DNA of 64,000 nt from an uncultured Roseobacter sp. (GCF_947496515.1 NZ_CANMDB010000011.1:62001-126000); one strand, 5' to 3'; shown: positions 30,344-39,876, counted from the first letter of the stretch. Notes: generated by a model from the letters alone, not told the origin. Program-made: numbers and translations.

Positions 30344-30365
30344 AACGGCGTTTCGAAACGCCGTT
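30344..30365. repeat. 22-bp perfect palindrome (TTCGAA centre)
   Basis: Half-site AACGGCGTTTC followed by its reverse complement. It is 68 bp from the palindrome at 30254 and has the same length and the same TTCGAA centre. Confidence 0.9.
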
Positions 30366-30700
30366 GCCGTGTGTCGCCGGTAGTTTGAGCGAAAAGCCGG
30401 TGCAGCGTGCGGGAAGGATTTCCAGTCGCACGAAGGTGCTTTGCCCCTGAAAAACCGGCCGACCCGATCCGCGTCACTGCGTCATCGCGGATCCCGCAGC
30501 GAGACGGACCTGACGAACCGCGCTCTTTCTGGAGCGCCCGTCCCCAAACCTGATACGTCCGGTGTCAGTATGGAACCGCCGCCCATTTTGCCAAAGGCAA
30601 ACCTCCGGTTTGACGAGGGCGGAACGGTGCGGCGCACCAGTACCTGTTGCCGGGGCGCTCTGACCCAAAGCGGGGTCTCTGGGGTTTTTGGCTGGTCGCT

Positions 30701-31717
30701 CTAGCCTCCACAGATCCCCTGCAGCCGCAGCCAGTCCGCATCGCTGAGCAGGGCCTTGCCCGTTTGCTCGGCCATCGGATCGGCTTCGACCAAAGGCAGC
30801 ACCGTCTCGCCGGTGATGTCACGCGCATAGGCATAGGGGGTGCTGCGCACCCCTGCCTCGGCAAACACGGCCAGAAGCGCCCCGGGCGCGGGGTCGACCC
30901 TGGGCTGGGTCAGCATGTATTCGGCATAGGCGTCGAGTGTTTCGGGCGCGATACGGCCCGTGGTGAGCAATTGGAAACTCGCCCGTGCGCCCGCCACCGC
31001 GAGCAGATCCGCCAGCGGATCCTGAGTGCGTGCGGCCCACGCCTCAACCAGCGCGAACCCGGCCGCCACATCGGGTTCCTCGAAGTCTTCCACCAACGCC
31101 CGGTCCAGCAGGATATGTCCGCCCGGCAGATGCAGGCTGGTGGTGATGCCCCCGGGCAGGATGCTGATCGGTCCGGTGCCGAGGCGGGCGCGCAGGGTGC
31201 TGAGCGCACGGCGTCCCGCGCTGTTGGCACAGGCTGCCCCGGCCATCCGTTCAATCCGGCTCAGCAGCGCTGCCCCGATCTCCGCCCGTTTGACCTGTGG
31301 CACGACCGTCGTGGCATGGCGGTTCAGCGCCTGTGGCACGCACAACACCCCCGCCAGCGCAACAGCCCCCAACGACAGCCCCAATCCCAGCCAGCGCAGC
31401 CGCCCGGGCCGTGGGCGCGCCCGCTCCACCGCGCGGCGCAGCGTCTCGATGGCCTCGATCATCTGCGCCTCATCCGTGCCGAGCTCCAGCGTCTCGCCAG
31501 GATCCCCCTCGGGGTAGAAAAGCGCGGGCCGCTCGCCCGGATTGACGCGCTGGATGGCGGCCAGCGACCAGTGGGTCAGAGGCCGGTCGCCCAGATCCGC
31601 AATGGTCAGCGTCGCCTCGCCGATGGAAATCACGACCTCACGGCGCTGATCCTCGGGCGTCGCACGCCAGAGCGCCGTGGCCTCGAGCCGTTCATATCGT
31701 GTCAGGGCCGTTTTCAC
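30701..31717 (-). CDS. membrane protein, possibly a degenerate M48-like fold
   Basis: 338 residues. The N-terminal 100 residues are soluble (a PH-like or YcxB-like beta segment, VVISIGEATLTIADLGDRPL). One membrane helix follows (about 108-128, LGLGLSLGAVALAGVLCVP), then a 205-residue extracytoplasmic or cytoplasmic domain. In that domain, LPGGHILLDRALVEDFEEPD followed by VAAGFALVEAW aligns by eye with the region around HExxH in M48 peptidases, but both zinc histidines are missing. Catalysis is therefore not expected. Function unknown. Convergent with the secreted-protein gene. Confidence 0.7.
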   Translation of the reverse strand: MKTALTRYERLEATALWRATPEDQRREVVISIGEATLTIADLGDRPLTHWSLAAIQRVNPGERPALFYPEGDPGETLELGTDEAQMIEAIETLRRAVERARPRPGRLRWLGLGLSLGAVALAGVLCVPQALNRHATTVVPQVKRAEIGAALLSRIERMAGAACANSAGRRALSTLRARLGTGPISILPGGITTSLHLPGGHILLDRALVEDFEEPDVAAGFALVEAWAARTQDPLADLLAVAGARASFQLLTTGRIAPETLDAYAEYMLTQPRVDPAPGALLAVFAEAGVRSTPYAYARDITGETVLPLVEADPMAEQTGKALLSDADWLRLQGICGG

Positions 31718-31810
31718 CGAAAGGTTGCTGCTCGCTTGATGCTTTGCGTCAGCCTATCACCCCGGTCGTCGCGGCGGCAATGGCCGGGGCTCGGCGGTCT
31801 CTGCCTACCT

Positions 31811-33442
31811 TCAGCCCATCTCGCGGGCCAGTTTGCGCAGTTCGAACTTCTGGATCTTGCCGGTGGAGGTCTTGGGCAGCTCCTGAAACACCACGTGTTT
31901 GGGCGTCTTGAACCCGGCCAGCTGCTCACGCGCAAAGGCGATAAGGCCGGGGCCATCCACCGACGCGCCGCTTTTCAGCTCCACGAAGGCGCAGGGCACC
32001 TCGCCCCATGTCTCGTCCGGTTTCGCCACGACCGCGGCCAGCATCACTTCCTCATGGTTCATCAGCACCCCTTCGACCTCGACGGAGGAGATATTCTCGC
32101 CTCCAGAGATGATGATGTCCTTGGCGCGGTCCGCGATCTGGATATAGCCGTCACCATGCTGCACCGCGATATCACCGGAATGGAAATAACCGCCCTCAAA
32201 GGACGCCTGCGTGGCCTTCGGATCGCGGTAGTACCCCTTCATCACCGAATTTCCGCGGATCATGATTTCTCCCTGCACCGTGCCGTCCAGAGGGACAGGG
32301 GACAGGGCATCGTCCGTGACCACGATGTCCTCCATCATGGGAAAAGCCACGCCCTGCCGCGCCTTGATCGCTGCCCGCTCCGGCCCCGCCAGCGCGTCCC
32401 ACTCGGCCCCGCGCCACAGGCACTCGGTCACATGGCCATATGTCTCCGTCAGACCGTAGACCTGCGTGACGTTGAAGCCGAGGTCTTCGATCTTGGCCAA
32501 TGTGGCAGGCGCCGGTGGCGCTCCGGCGGTGAAAACCTCCACCGGGTGGGGCAGCGCGCGGCGTTCGTCAGCGGGCGCATTGACCAGCATGTTGAGCACG
32601 ATGGGCGCGCCGCCCAGATGGGTGACGCCTTCCTCTGCGATCGCGCCAAAGATCGCCGGTGCCGTGATGTCGCGGCAGCACACCACCGTGCCGCCAATCA
32701 GCGGCATCATCCAGCTGTGGTTCCAGCCGTTGCAATGAAACAGCGGCACGATGGTCAGGTAGATCGGATGCAGCACCATTCGCCAGCTGATCACCGTGCC
32801 CATGGTCATGAGGTACGCCCCGCGGTGGTGGTAGACGACCCCCTTGGGGCGCCCCGTGGTGCCGGAAGTGTAGTTGAGCGAGAGGCTCTCCCATTCGTCC
32901 TGCGGCAGGATCCAGTCGAACGCCGGATCCGCTCCGGCCAGCATCTCCTCGTAGGTCTCATACCGGCCCGACGCGGGGTAGCCTGCGCCGGGGTCGGGTA
33001 CCTCGATCAACAGCGGCGGGGTGCCCTCCAGTCGCGCGCAGGCGGCCTCTGCCAGCTCCAGGAACTGGCGGTCCACCAGCACCACCTTCGCCTCGCCATG
33101 ACCGAAGATATAGGCCACCGTCTCCACATCCAGCCGCGTGTTGATGGTGTTCAGCACAGCACCGCAGGCGGGCACGCCGAAGCCGGCCTCGACCTGTGCG
33201 GGCACGTTGGGCAGCAGGGTGGCCACCACGTCGCCCGGGACCACACCGCGCGCCGCCAGCGCCGAGGCCAGCCGCGTGCAGCGCGCATGGTACTGCCTAT
33301 AGCTCACCCGATGCGCGCCGTAGATCACCGCCAGGTGATCCGCAAACACCGCGGCCGCCCGGCGCAGATGCGACAGGGGCGTCAGTGGCACATGGTTGGC
33401 GGCACATTTCTCCAGCCCGGTTTCGTCTTTCATCCACCCCAT
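31811..33442 (-). CDS. acyl-CoA synthetase (AMP-forming), DmdB-like
   Basis: 543 residues. ATP-dependent CoA ligase: LNYTSGTTGRPKGVVYHHRG (P-loop), QVYGLTETYGHVTE, YFHSGDIAVQHGDGYIQIAD and the catalytic lysine in TSTGKIQKFELRK are intact. Length and motifs fit the medium-chain/methylmercaptopropionate ligase group (DmdB) common in marine Rhodobacterales, which activates 3-methylmercaptopropionate from DMSP as well as short fatty acids. Substrate choice cannot be read from sequence. An acyl-CoA dehydrogenase of DmdC type lies at 40107. Single gene. Confidence 0.88.
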   Translation of the reverse strand: MGWMKDETGLEKCAANHVPLTPLSHLRRAAAVFADHLAVIYGAHRVSYRQYHARCTRLASALAARGVVPGDVVATLLPNVPAQVEAGFGVPACGAVLNTINTRLDVETVAYIFGHGEAKVVLVDRQFLELAEAACARLEGTPPLLIEVPDPGAGYPASGRYETYEEMLAGADPAFDWILPQDEWESLSLNYTSGTTGRPKGVVYHHRGAYLMTMGTVISWRMVLHPIYLTIVPLFHCNGWNHSWMMPLIGGTVVCCRDITAPAIFGAIAEEGVTHLGGAPIVLNMLVNAPADERRALPHPVEVFTAGAPPAPATLAKIEDLGFNVTQVYGLTETYGHVTECLWRGAEWDALAGPERAAIKARQGVAFPMMEDIVVTDDALSPVPLDGTVQGEIMIRGNSVMKGYYRDPKATQASFEGGYFHSGDIAVQHGDGYIQIADRAKDIIISGGENISSVEVEGVLMNHEEVMLAAVVAKPDETWGEVPCAFVELKSGASVDGPGLIAFAREQLAGFKTPKHVVFQELPKTSTGKIQKFELRKLAREMG

Positions 33443-33567
33443 ACGGCGCTCCTCTCCCTTTGCGCTTGGCAGTTTACGCCGCGCAGCGCTATGACACTAT
33501 TGTTCCCGGTGCATCTGGAAAGTCAATTGTCATACATTTGGATCGCCTGCCGCTACAGGTGCCGCCG

Positions 33568-34233
33568 GTGATCATCTCGACCGGGCGGCGCTACATCTTC
33601 GTGCATATCCCCAAGACGGGCGGGACCTCTCTGGCCACCGCTCTGGAGGCGCGGGCGATGCGGGATGATCTGCTGATCGGCGACACCCCCAAGGCACGTC
33701 GTCGCCAGCGCCGGTTGGCGGGGCTGAGCCCGCGCGGCCGGTTGTGGAAACACAGCACACTTGGCGATATCGACGGGATCGTCGGCGTACCCGAGATGGC
33801 CGGGATGCTGGTCTTCACGCTGGTGCGCAACCCGTGGGACAGGGTGGTCAGCTACTACCACTGGCTGCGGGAGCAAGGGTTCGATCACCCGGCCGTGGCC
33901 GCATCGCAGGCCTTTGAGTTTGCGGATTTCCTGCAGGTCAGCCATGTGCAGGAAAGCCTCCGGGCCAGCCCGGCGCGTCATTACCTGACCGATGCGACCG
34001 GGCGCGAACAGGACGCGCTCTATATCCGGCTGGAGCATTTCACTCGCGATGCAGCACCGCTCTTTGCGCATCTGGGCTTTGAGATCACGCTGCCGCGATG
34101 CAACGCCTCCAAGCGGCCCGCAGACTATCGGCGTTGCTATGACACCGCGAGCGCGGAGACGGTGGCGACCCTCTGCGCGGAAGATATTGCGCGCTTCAGG
34201 TACCGGTTCGAAAGGCAGGATGTTGAGGAGTGA
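33568..34233 (+). CDS. sulfotransferase family protein
   Basis: About 221 residues from GTG at 33568; TTG at 33538 and GTG at 33559 are in-frame alternatives and none has a strong site. HIPKTGGTSLATAL is the 5'-phosphosulfate loop that binds PAPS, and LVRNPWDRVVSYYHWL is the 3'-phosphate motif, both of the Sulfotransfer_2/carbohydrate sulfotransferase type. It would transfer sulfate to a glycan or other surface molecule. No export signal is seen. Single gene without glycan-synthesis neighbours. Confidence 0.85.
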   Translation: MIISTGRRYIFVHIPKTGGTSLATALEARAMRDDLLIGDTPKARRRQRRLAGLSPRGRLWKHSTLGDIDGIVGVPEMAGMLVFTLVRNPWDRVVSYYHWLREQGFDHPAVAASQAFEFADFLQVSHVQESLRASPARHYLTDATGREQDALYIRLEHFTRDAAPLFAHLGFEITLPRCNASKRPADYRRCYDTASAETVATLCAEDIARFRYRFERQDVEE

Positions 34234-34325
34234 TGCACCCGCCCGGCAGCACCGCCGGGCGTCCCTGCTTGATACCCAACCGCCATGGAATTGAAAGCGC
34301 GCCGCGCTGGCGCGCCCTCACATCC

Positions 34326-36527
34326 TCAGGCCGCCGTCTTTTGCGGCGCGAAGCGACCGTAAAAGCTCTGCCCCTTCTCCGCCATCTCGCGCAGCAGGTC
34401 GGGACAGGTGAACCGTTCGCCAAAGGCTGCCGTCAACTGGTCACACCGCTCCGCCGCATAGGCCGATCCGATCATGTCGAGCCAGCTCAGCGGGCCGCCC
34501 GACCATGGCGCAAAGCCCCAGCCGAGGATCGCGCCCACATCGCCTTCGCGGATGTCCATCAACACACCTTCCTCCAGCGCGCGCACGGCCTCCAGCGACT
34601 GCGCGAACAGCAGGCGGTGTTGCACATCGATCAGCTCGGGCTGCTCCTGAAGGGTCGCATATTGTGCGCTCAGCCCGTCCCAGAGGCCCTGTCGCTTGCC
34701 CTTCTCGTCGTAGCTGTAGAACCCGGCGCTGGACTTGCGCCCCAGCCGTCCGAGGTCCTCCATCCAGAAGATCACCTCATCCACGGCACCATCCGGGTAG
34801 GCGTCACCCATGGCCGATTTCGTGGCCCGCGCGATCTTGGCGCCCAGATCAATCGATGTCTCATCGACCAGCTGCAGCGGCCCCAATGGCATGCCCACCA
34901 GCCGCGCGGCATTTTCGATCAGCGCGGGCTCCACACCCTCGGCCACCATCCGGATGCCTTCATTGATGTAGGGAATGATGCAGCGATTGGCGTAGAAGAA
35001 CCGCGCGTCATTGACCACGATGGGTGTCTTGCGGATCTGCCGCACGTAGTCGAGCGCCTTGGCCACGGCCCGGTCACCTGTCTCCTTGCCCTTGATGATC
35101 TCCACCAGCAGCATCTTCTCCACCGGAGAGAAGAAATGGATCCCGATGAACTGACCCGCGCGACGCGATGCCTTGGCGAGTTCGGTAATGGGCAGGGTCG
35201 AGGTGTTGGAGGCAAAGATGCAGTCCTCGTCGATCACCGCTTCCACCTTGTCGGTCATCTCCGCCTTGACCTTCGGGTCCTCGAAAACCGCCTCGATGAT
35301 CAGATCGCAGCCCTTGAGCGCGCCCAGATCGGTCGTCGCCGTGATCAGGCTCAGCAGCTGCTCTTTCTTCTCTGGCGTGGTCTTTTTGCGCTGGATGCCC
35401 TTGTCGGCGAAAGTCGCCGTATAGGCGCGGCCCTTGTCCGCGGCTTCCTGCGTCTGGTCGATCAGCACCACCTCAATGCCCGCCTGGGCGGAGACCAGCG
35501 CGATGCCCGCCCCCATCATGCCCGCGCCCAGCACGCCCAGTTTTTTCACCCGCTGGTCCGGTACATCCGCAGGGCGTACGGCGCCCTTCTCCAGCGCCTC
35601 CTTGTTGATGAAGAGCGAGCGGATCATCGCCTCGGAGCTTGGGTTCATCAGCACGGAGGTGAACCACCGCGCCTCGATCTTCAGCGCCGTGTCAAAGGGC
35701 ACCAGCGCGCCCTCATAGACCGCACTCAGCAACGCCTTGGCTGCCGGATAGACCCCTTGGGTCTTGCCGTTGACCATGGCCGAGGCGCCGACAAATGTCA
35801 TGAAGCCCGCCGGATGGTAGGGCGCACCGCCGGGCATCTTGTAGCCCTTGGCGTCCCAGGGCTTGACCAGATCCGCGTCCTTCGCTGACAACACCCAGGC
35901 GCGCGCATCGGCCATCGGATCAGCGCTGACCTCGTCGATCAGCCCCGCCGCCTTGGCTGCGGCAGGTGCCACCAGCTTGCCCTCCAGCAGGAAGGGGGAG
36001 GCCGACATGGCGCCCATCTTGCGCACCAGTCGCGTGGTCCCGCCCGCACCGGGGAAGATCCCCACCATGATCTCGGGCAGGCCGATCTTGGCCTTGGGGT
36101 TGTCGGCGGCAAAGACCCGGTGGCAGGACAGCGGCAGCTCCAGCCCGATGCCCAGAGCCGTACCCGGCAGCACGCAGGCCACCGGCTTGCCGCCCTTCAG
36201 CGTCTTCGGGTCCATGCCCGCGCGCTCGATCTTGCGCAGCAGCCGGTGCATGTCCATGACGCCGTCAAAGAGCCCTTTGGCCGGGTTCTCGCCCGCATCC
36301 GCTTTCATTTTTGCGATCAGGTTGAGATCCATACCCCCCGCAAACGAGCCATCCTTGCCGGATGTCAATATCACACCCTTGATGTCCCCATCCGCCAGTG
36401 CAGCGTCAATCAGCTCTTCCAGCTGCGCCAGCCCCTCGTAGGACATCACGTTCATGGATTTGCCGGGCACGTCCCAGGTGATCGTTGCAATGCCATCTGC
36501 GTCGGTGGTTGAAGTAAACTCGGTCAT
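34326..36527 (-). CDS. fadJ: FadJ/FadB-type bifunctional 3-hydroxyacyl-CoA dehydrogenase/enoyl-CoA hydratase
   Basis: 733 residues. N-terminal crotonase domain (about 1-290; LPEIMVGIFPGAGGTTRLV carries the catalytic Glu), NAD-binding Rossmann domain (GVLGAGMMGAGIALVSAQAG, about 320) and the C-terminal HAD domain, with the catalytic His in FIGIHFFSPVEKM. It hydrates and oxidises acyl-CoA in beta-oxidation. It starts inside the end of the NTF2-like gene (ATGA overlap), and the thiolase is two genes upstream, so the operon is thiolase, NTF2-like protein, fadJ. Confidence 0.95.
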   Translation of the reverse strand: MTEFTSTTDADGIATITWDVPGKSMNVMSYEGLAQLEELIDAALADGDIKGVILTSGKDGSFAGGMDLNLIAKMKADAGENPAKGLFDGVMDMHRLLRKIERAGMDPKTLKGGKPVACVLPGTALGIGLELPLSCHRVFAADNPKAKIGLPEIMVGIFPGAGGTTRLVRKMGAMSASPFLLEGKLVAPAAAKAAGLIDEVSADPMADARAWVLSAKDADLVKPWDAKGYKMPGGAPYHPAGFMTFVGASAMVNGKTQGVYPAAKALLSAVYEGALVPFDTALKIEARWFTSVLMNPSSEAMIRSLFINKEALEKGAVRPADVPDQRVKKLGVLGAGMMGAGIALVSAQAGIEVVLIDQTQEAADKGRAYTATFADKGIQRKKTTPEKKEQLLSLITATTDLGALKGCDLIIEAVFEDPKVKAEMTDKVEAVIDEDCIFASNTSTLPITELAKASRRAGQFIGIHFFSPVEKMLLVEIIKGKETGDRAVAKALDYVRQIRKTPIVVNDARFFYANRCIIPYINEGIRMVAEGVEPALIENAARLVGMPLGPLQLVDETSIDLGAKIARATKSAMGDAYPDGAVDEVIFWMEDLGRLGRKSSAGFYSYDEKGKRQGLWDGLSAQYATLQEQPELIDVQHRLLFAQSLEAVRALEEGVLMDIREGDVGAILGWGFAPWSGGPLSWLDMIGSAYAAERCDQLTAAFGERFTCPDLLREMAEKGQSFYGRFAPQKTAA

Positions 36528-37474
36528 GTCCGGGTCCTTTCCTGAATTTTCTGAAGCGTCACGAGAGCCTTGCCGGGCCTCGGCACATTGTAGGGGTAGC
36601 GTTTGTTCTGGAGCGCGTTGGTTACCGATTTCAGGTACCAGTCGGTGTTCTGACGTTTCAGCACCATGCGCGATTTTACCGGTCCGAAAACGCAGGCCTC
36701 GCCCGCGCGGAACTCTGTCGCGTGATAGCCGCAGATCAGATCGGCAGAGATGAACTCCGCGCTCTCGGCACATCGCGCGATACGGTCCGCACCGTGTTTT
36801 GCCAGGGTCTGTCGCAGCCCGTCAAAAAACGGCCGCACGTCTTCCGGGCTGTCGATGATCGTATCGGTCGCCTCGGTATGCGACGAATAGGGGAACAGCA
36901 TATGATTGCAGTAGCCGTCGAAATCGCCCGCGTTATTGGCCTCCGACAGTGCATCCAGAAAATCCTGATAGAGCCGCAAAGGCGAGACCGCCAGTTTCCG
37001 CACGTCGTCTTTCGGGGCCGCCGGTGCCGCCTTGCGCGCACCATCGCGCGGGGCACGTGGCATATGAATGGGCCAGTGCGGGTTTTGTAGCGTCGTTTCT
37101 GTTTCCAGCATCTTCCAGATCCCTGCATCGCATATCAGCACCATGCGGTTGGTGTAGCTTTCAATGACCGGCAGCGCGTCCCGCAGCGTGTGGGTGACGT
37201 GGTGACCGGTGATGTATTGCGGGCTCAGGTATGTCGCATCCGTTGCCAGCCGTACCAGTTGCGTCGCGCCGAGCGCCTTGACCGCCTGCGCAAAGACCCC
37301 GAACCCCTGTATCAGGTCCTCCGGTGTCTCCATCACCGCTTCGCTTTGGGCGGTGCGCACCAGATGGGGCAGCTTTGCGCGGGCCATGAGGCCAGGTCCA
37401 TCCTCCTCCATGATCGCCCGGGACACGGCATCGAGCGCATCCTGGTAGATCACGAGAGCCCTGGCGTCGCTCAC
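36524..37474 (-). CDS. tandem NTF2/SnoaL-like protein of unknown function
   Basis: 316 residues built from two similar halves (about 1-135 and 155-305), joined by an Ala/Arg/Pro linker. Each half begins with a helix containing YQDxLDAxS, has an ED(L/V)xxxF segment and a G(H/Y)Hx(T) strand, and ends in a strand with NRMVL or SRMVL. This is the NTF2-like cone fold, duplicated. Such proteins bind or isomerise small hydrophobic ligands, but none is known here. Gap of 5 bp after the thiolase and 4-bp overlap with fadJ, so it is an operon member probably tied to acyl-CoA metabolism. Confidence 0.8.
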   Translation of the reverse strand: MSDARALVIYQDALDAVSRAIMEEDGPGLMARAKLPHLVRTAQSEAVMETPEDLIQGFGVFAQAVKALGATQLVRLATDATYLSPQYITGHHVTHTLRDALPVIESYTNRMVLICDAGIWKMLETETTLQNPHWPIHMPRAPRDGARKAAPAAPKDDVRKLAVSPLRLYQDFLDALSEANNAGDFDGYCNHMLFPYSSHTEATDTIIDSPEDVRPFFDGLRQTLAKHGADRIARCAESAEFISADLICGYHATEFRAGEACVFGPVKSRMVLKRQNTDWYLKSVTNALQNKRYPYNVPRPGKALVTLQKIQERTRT

Positions 37475-37479
37475 CTCCG

Positions 37480-38691
37480 TCAGACCCTTTCGATGATCGT
37501 GGCCGCCCCCATGCCGGAGGCGATACAGAGCGTCGCCAGACCCACCTCCTTGTCGCTGCGCTCCATCTCGTCCAGCAGGGTACCGATGATCATCGCACCC
37601 GTCGCGCCCAGCGGGTGACCCATGGCAATCGAGCCACCGTTGACGTTGACCCGGTCGCTGTCCACCTCAAAGGCCTGCATGAAGCGCAGGACAACGGCGG
37701 CAAAGGCCTCGTTCACCTCGAAGAGGTCGATGTCACCGATCGTCATGCCATTGTCGGCAAGGATCTTTTCGGTCACCGGCACCGGGCCGGTCAGCATGAT
37801 GGTGGGGTCGGTGCCGATCTTGGCCGTGGCCCGGATGCGCGCCCGGGGCGTTAGCCCGTGCGCCTCGCCGAATGCCTTGGACCCGATCAGCAGCGCCGCC
37901 GCCCCGTCCACGATCCCGCTGGAGTTACCCGCATGGTGAATGTGGTTGATCCGCTCCAGATGCGGGTATTTCATCAGCGCGACCTTGTCGAAACCGGGCA
38001 TGACCTCGCCCATGGCCTGGAACGCCGGGTTCAACCCGCCGAGGCTCTGCATGTCTGTCTGGGGGCGCATGTACTCGTCATGATCCAGGATCGGCAGACC
38101 GTTCTGATCGCGGATCTCGATGACCGATTTTTCAAAGCGGCGCTCGTCCCAGGCCTGTTTCGCCCGCCGCTGGGATTCGACCGCCAGATGGTCCGCGTCA
38201 TCGCGCGTAAACCCGTACTCGGTCGCGATGATGTCAGCACTGATGCCCTGCGGTACGAAATACTGTTCCATGGCGATGGAGGGATCCACGGCAATCGCCG
38301 CCCCGTCCGAGCCCATGGCGACCCGGCCCATCATCTCCACACCCCCGGCGATATAGGCCTCGCCCGCACCGCCCCGCACCTGATTGGCTGCGATGTTCAC
38401 CGCCTCCATGCCGCTGGCACAAAAGCGGTTGATGGCGAGCCCCGGGATCCGCTCATCCAGATCCGAGGCCAGTACGGCAGAGCGCGCCAGGCAGCCCCCC
38501 TGTTCCATCACCTGGGTGACATTGCCCCAGATCACGTCCTCGACCGCGTGACCTTCGAGGTTGTTGCGCTCCTTCAGGGCGTTCAACGTGAGGGCCGACA
38601 GCCGCAGCGCGGTCACCTCATGCAGGGACCCGTCCTTGCGCCCTTTGCCGCGCGGGGTGCGCAGCGCGTCGTAGATATAAGCCTCGGTCAT
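37480..38691 (-). CDS. fadI: acetyl-CoA acetyltransferase / 3-ketoacyl-CoA thiolase
   Basis: 403 residues. Nucleophilic cysteine near residue 90 ([14 protein letters not shown]), catalytic histidine in [15 protein letters not shown] and C-terminal cysteine in [11 protein letters not shown] make a complete thiolase triad. It cleaves 3-ketoacyl-CoA, the last step of beta-oxidation, paired with FadJ two genes down. The symbol is by context; the phaA-like biosynthetic role is an alternative. A 12-bp palindrome ACGTGCGCACGT lies upstream at 38764-38775. Confidence 0.93.
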   Translation of the reverse strand: MTEAYIYDALRTPRGKGRKDGSLHEVTALRLSALTLNALKERNNLEGHAVEDVIWGNVTQVMEQGGCLARSAVLASDLDERIPGLAINRFCASGMEAVNIAANQVRGGAGEAYIAGGVEMMGRVAMGSDGAAIAVDPSIAMEQYFVPQGISADIIATEYGFTRDDADHLAVESQRRAKQAWDERRFEKSVIEIRDQNGLPILDHDEYMRPQTDMQSLGGLNPAFQAMGEVMPGFDKVALMKYPHLERINHIHHAGNSSGIVDGAAALLIGSKAFGEAHGLTPRARIRATAKIGTDPTIMLTGPVPVTEKILADNGMTIGDIDLFEVNEAFAAVVLRFMQAFEVDSDRVNVNGGSIAMGHPLGATGAMIIGTLLDEMERSDKEVGLATLCIASGMGAATIIERV

Positions 38692-38763
38692 GTCATCTGT
38701 CCTTCTTCGAGATGCTCATCGAGCAACTTGGATAAATAGTCCGCTTCCCCTCAACTGAGGCTG

Positions 38764-38775
38764 ACGTGCGCACGT
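38764..38775. promoter_or_regulatory. candidate operator upstream of the thiolase operon
   Basis: Perfect palindrome ACGTGCGCACGT, preceded by TG so that it reads TGACGTGCGCACGTGTC. It is 73 bp upstream of the thiolase start and shares the TGACGT half-site with the dyad at 42402-42425 in front of the first MerR gene. A MerR operator is a guess. Confidence 0.4.
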
Positions 38776-38922
38776 GTCTCGCCATCGTTGAAGCGAAAGG
38801 TGATAGGGTTTGTGGCATCCATGGTTTCGTACATCACAAGACCATCTGAAAGGCGTCTGCGTTGACATTCGATGCCGCACCATAGCCTGAATGTGTCTAA
38901 CCAACGCGACATCGTCTTCCTT

Positions 38923-39561
38923 TCAAGCGCGGTCCGCGGGACTGCCCGGCATCAGATCATAAGGTGCCTTCCAGCCGGGAGTATCGCTCAACCGCGTCAG
39001 CCAAGCGTCGATGTTGGGCCAATCCGTCCGGTTGAACCCAAAGGGCTCCGGGTAATAGAGATAGCCGCAACAGCTCAGATCCGCATTGGTGATCCCGTCG
39101 CCCACGATCCAGTCCCGCCCTTGGAGGTGATCGTTCAGCACCTCATAGGCCGCCTTCAGCCGCCCCTGCTGAAAGGCGATGACCTCTGTGGGGCGCTTGT
39201 CTTCGGGCAGGAAGTTCATCAGGAATCGCGTCATCCCGGCCGCTGAGCTCAGCTTGTGGTTATCCCAGAACACCCACCGCAGGATCTCGCGCCGTTCGTC
39301 CGCATCCCGACCCCCGAACTTGCCGGATTTCTCCGATACATAGTCCTGAATGACCCCCGATTGGGTCAGACGCAGATCGCCGTCCACGAGAATGGGCACC
39401 TCGCCCATCACGCTGACTTCTGCACGGTAGGCGGGCGTACGGGTCTCGCCTCCGAAGAAGTCCACCTTGACCGGCTCCCACGCAAGACCGGACAGCTCCA
39501 GCGCCAGTGCCGCCTTGTAGGAGTTCCCGCTCTCGCCGAAGCAATGGAGTTTCAGGCTCAT
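38923..39561 (-). CDS. glutathione S-transferase family protein
   Basis: 212 residues. Thioredoxin-like N-terminal domain (MSLKLHCFGESGNSYKAALA; GEVPILVDGDLRLTQSGVI carries the glutathione-contacting Pro and Ser) and a helical C-terminal domain. The putative catalytic Ser or Asn follows GES at residues 9-14. Cytoplasmic detoxification or maleylacetoacetate-isomerase-type role; substrate unknown. Start at 39561. Located between the thiolase and acyl-CoA dehydrogenase genes on the same strand but with large gaps. Confidence 0.9.
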   Translation of the reverse strand: MSLKLHCFGESGNSYKAALALELSGLAWEPVKVDFFGGETRTPAYRAEVSVMGEVPILVDGDLRLTQSGVIQDYVSEKSGKFGGRDADERREILRWVFWDNHKLSSAAGMTRFLMNFLPEDKRPTEVIAFQQGRLKAAYEVLNDHLQGRDWIVGDGITNADLSCCGYLYYPEPFGFNRTDWPNIDAWLTRLSDTPGWKAPYDLMPGSPADRA

Positions 39562-39684
39562 GTGATATCCTTTTCGATTGAAAACCGCCCATCGTCGACG
39601 GGATCGCCAACGTGGTCGCTCAGGTCGGCCCCGCCGTGGCTGATCACACCCGCGGCAGCGCCTTCGCAGGAAGGCATGTCGCCG

Positions 39685-39713
39685 ATTGAGTTTATTTGGC
39701 AAGATGAAAGAGC
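39685..39713 (-). repeat. 29-bp dispersed repeat, copy B
   Basis: Exact reverse-orientation copy of 14319-14347 (on + it reads GAGTTTATTTGGCAAGATGA in its core). It is about 125 bp upstream of the GST start. Confidence 0.85.
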
Positions 39714-39856
39714 TGCGTTGATCATTTGTTTACCTAGAATGCCATAGCATCGGTCTTGCGGGGCAGGCTGGAGAGCCGAGCGTCGTGCAAGGTGACGCTC
39801 TGTTTTCACGGCCTCGGTGTATCGCCGCCCGATGAAAACAGAGCGGAGCTTCCCTG

Positions 39857-39876
39857 TCATCTTGCCAGAAAAACTC
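39857..39876 (+). repeat. diverged copy C of the dispersed repeat
   Basis: TCATCTTGCCAGAAAAACTC differs from copy A at two of 20 positions and is followed by the inverted repeat CGGAGGCTCCG. It has the same orientation as copy A and lies 144 bp from copy B. Confidence 0.6.

Larger units (their letters stand above)
30216..30700. other. intergenic region, no gene found (485 bp)
   Basis: A gap between two convergent genes. It contains two perfect 22-bp palindromes (30254-30275 and 30344-30365), and beyond 30480 sequence with the CTCTGACCCAAA motif also seen near 3795. Frames of 60-90 codons show no domain or start signal. Confidence 0.6.

Noticed and set aside
30647-33571. 974-codon + strand frame
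   Set aside because: Antisense to the 30701 membrane-protein gene and the acyl-CoA synthetase. Composition is Arg/His/Gly-rich without motifs.
38716-38904. 62-codon - strand frame upstream of the thiolase
   Set aside because: No ribosome site, no recognisable features, and it covers the likely promoter region.
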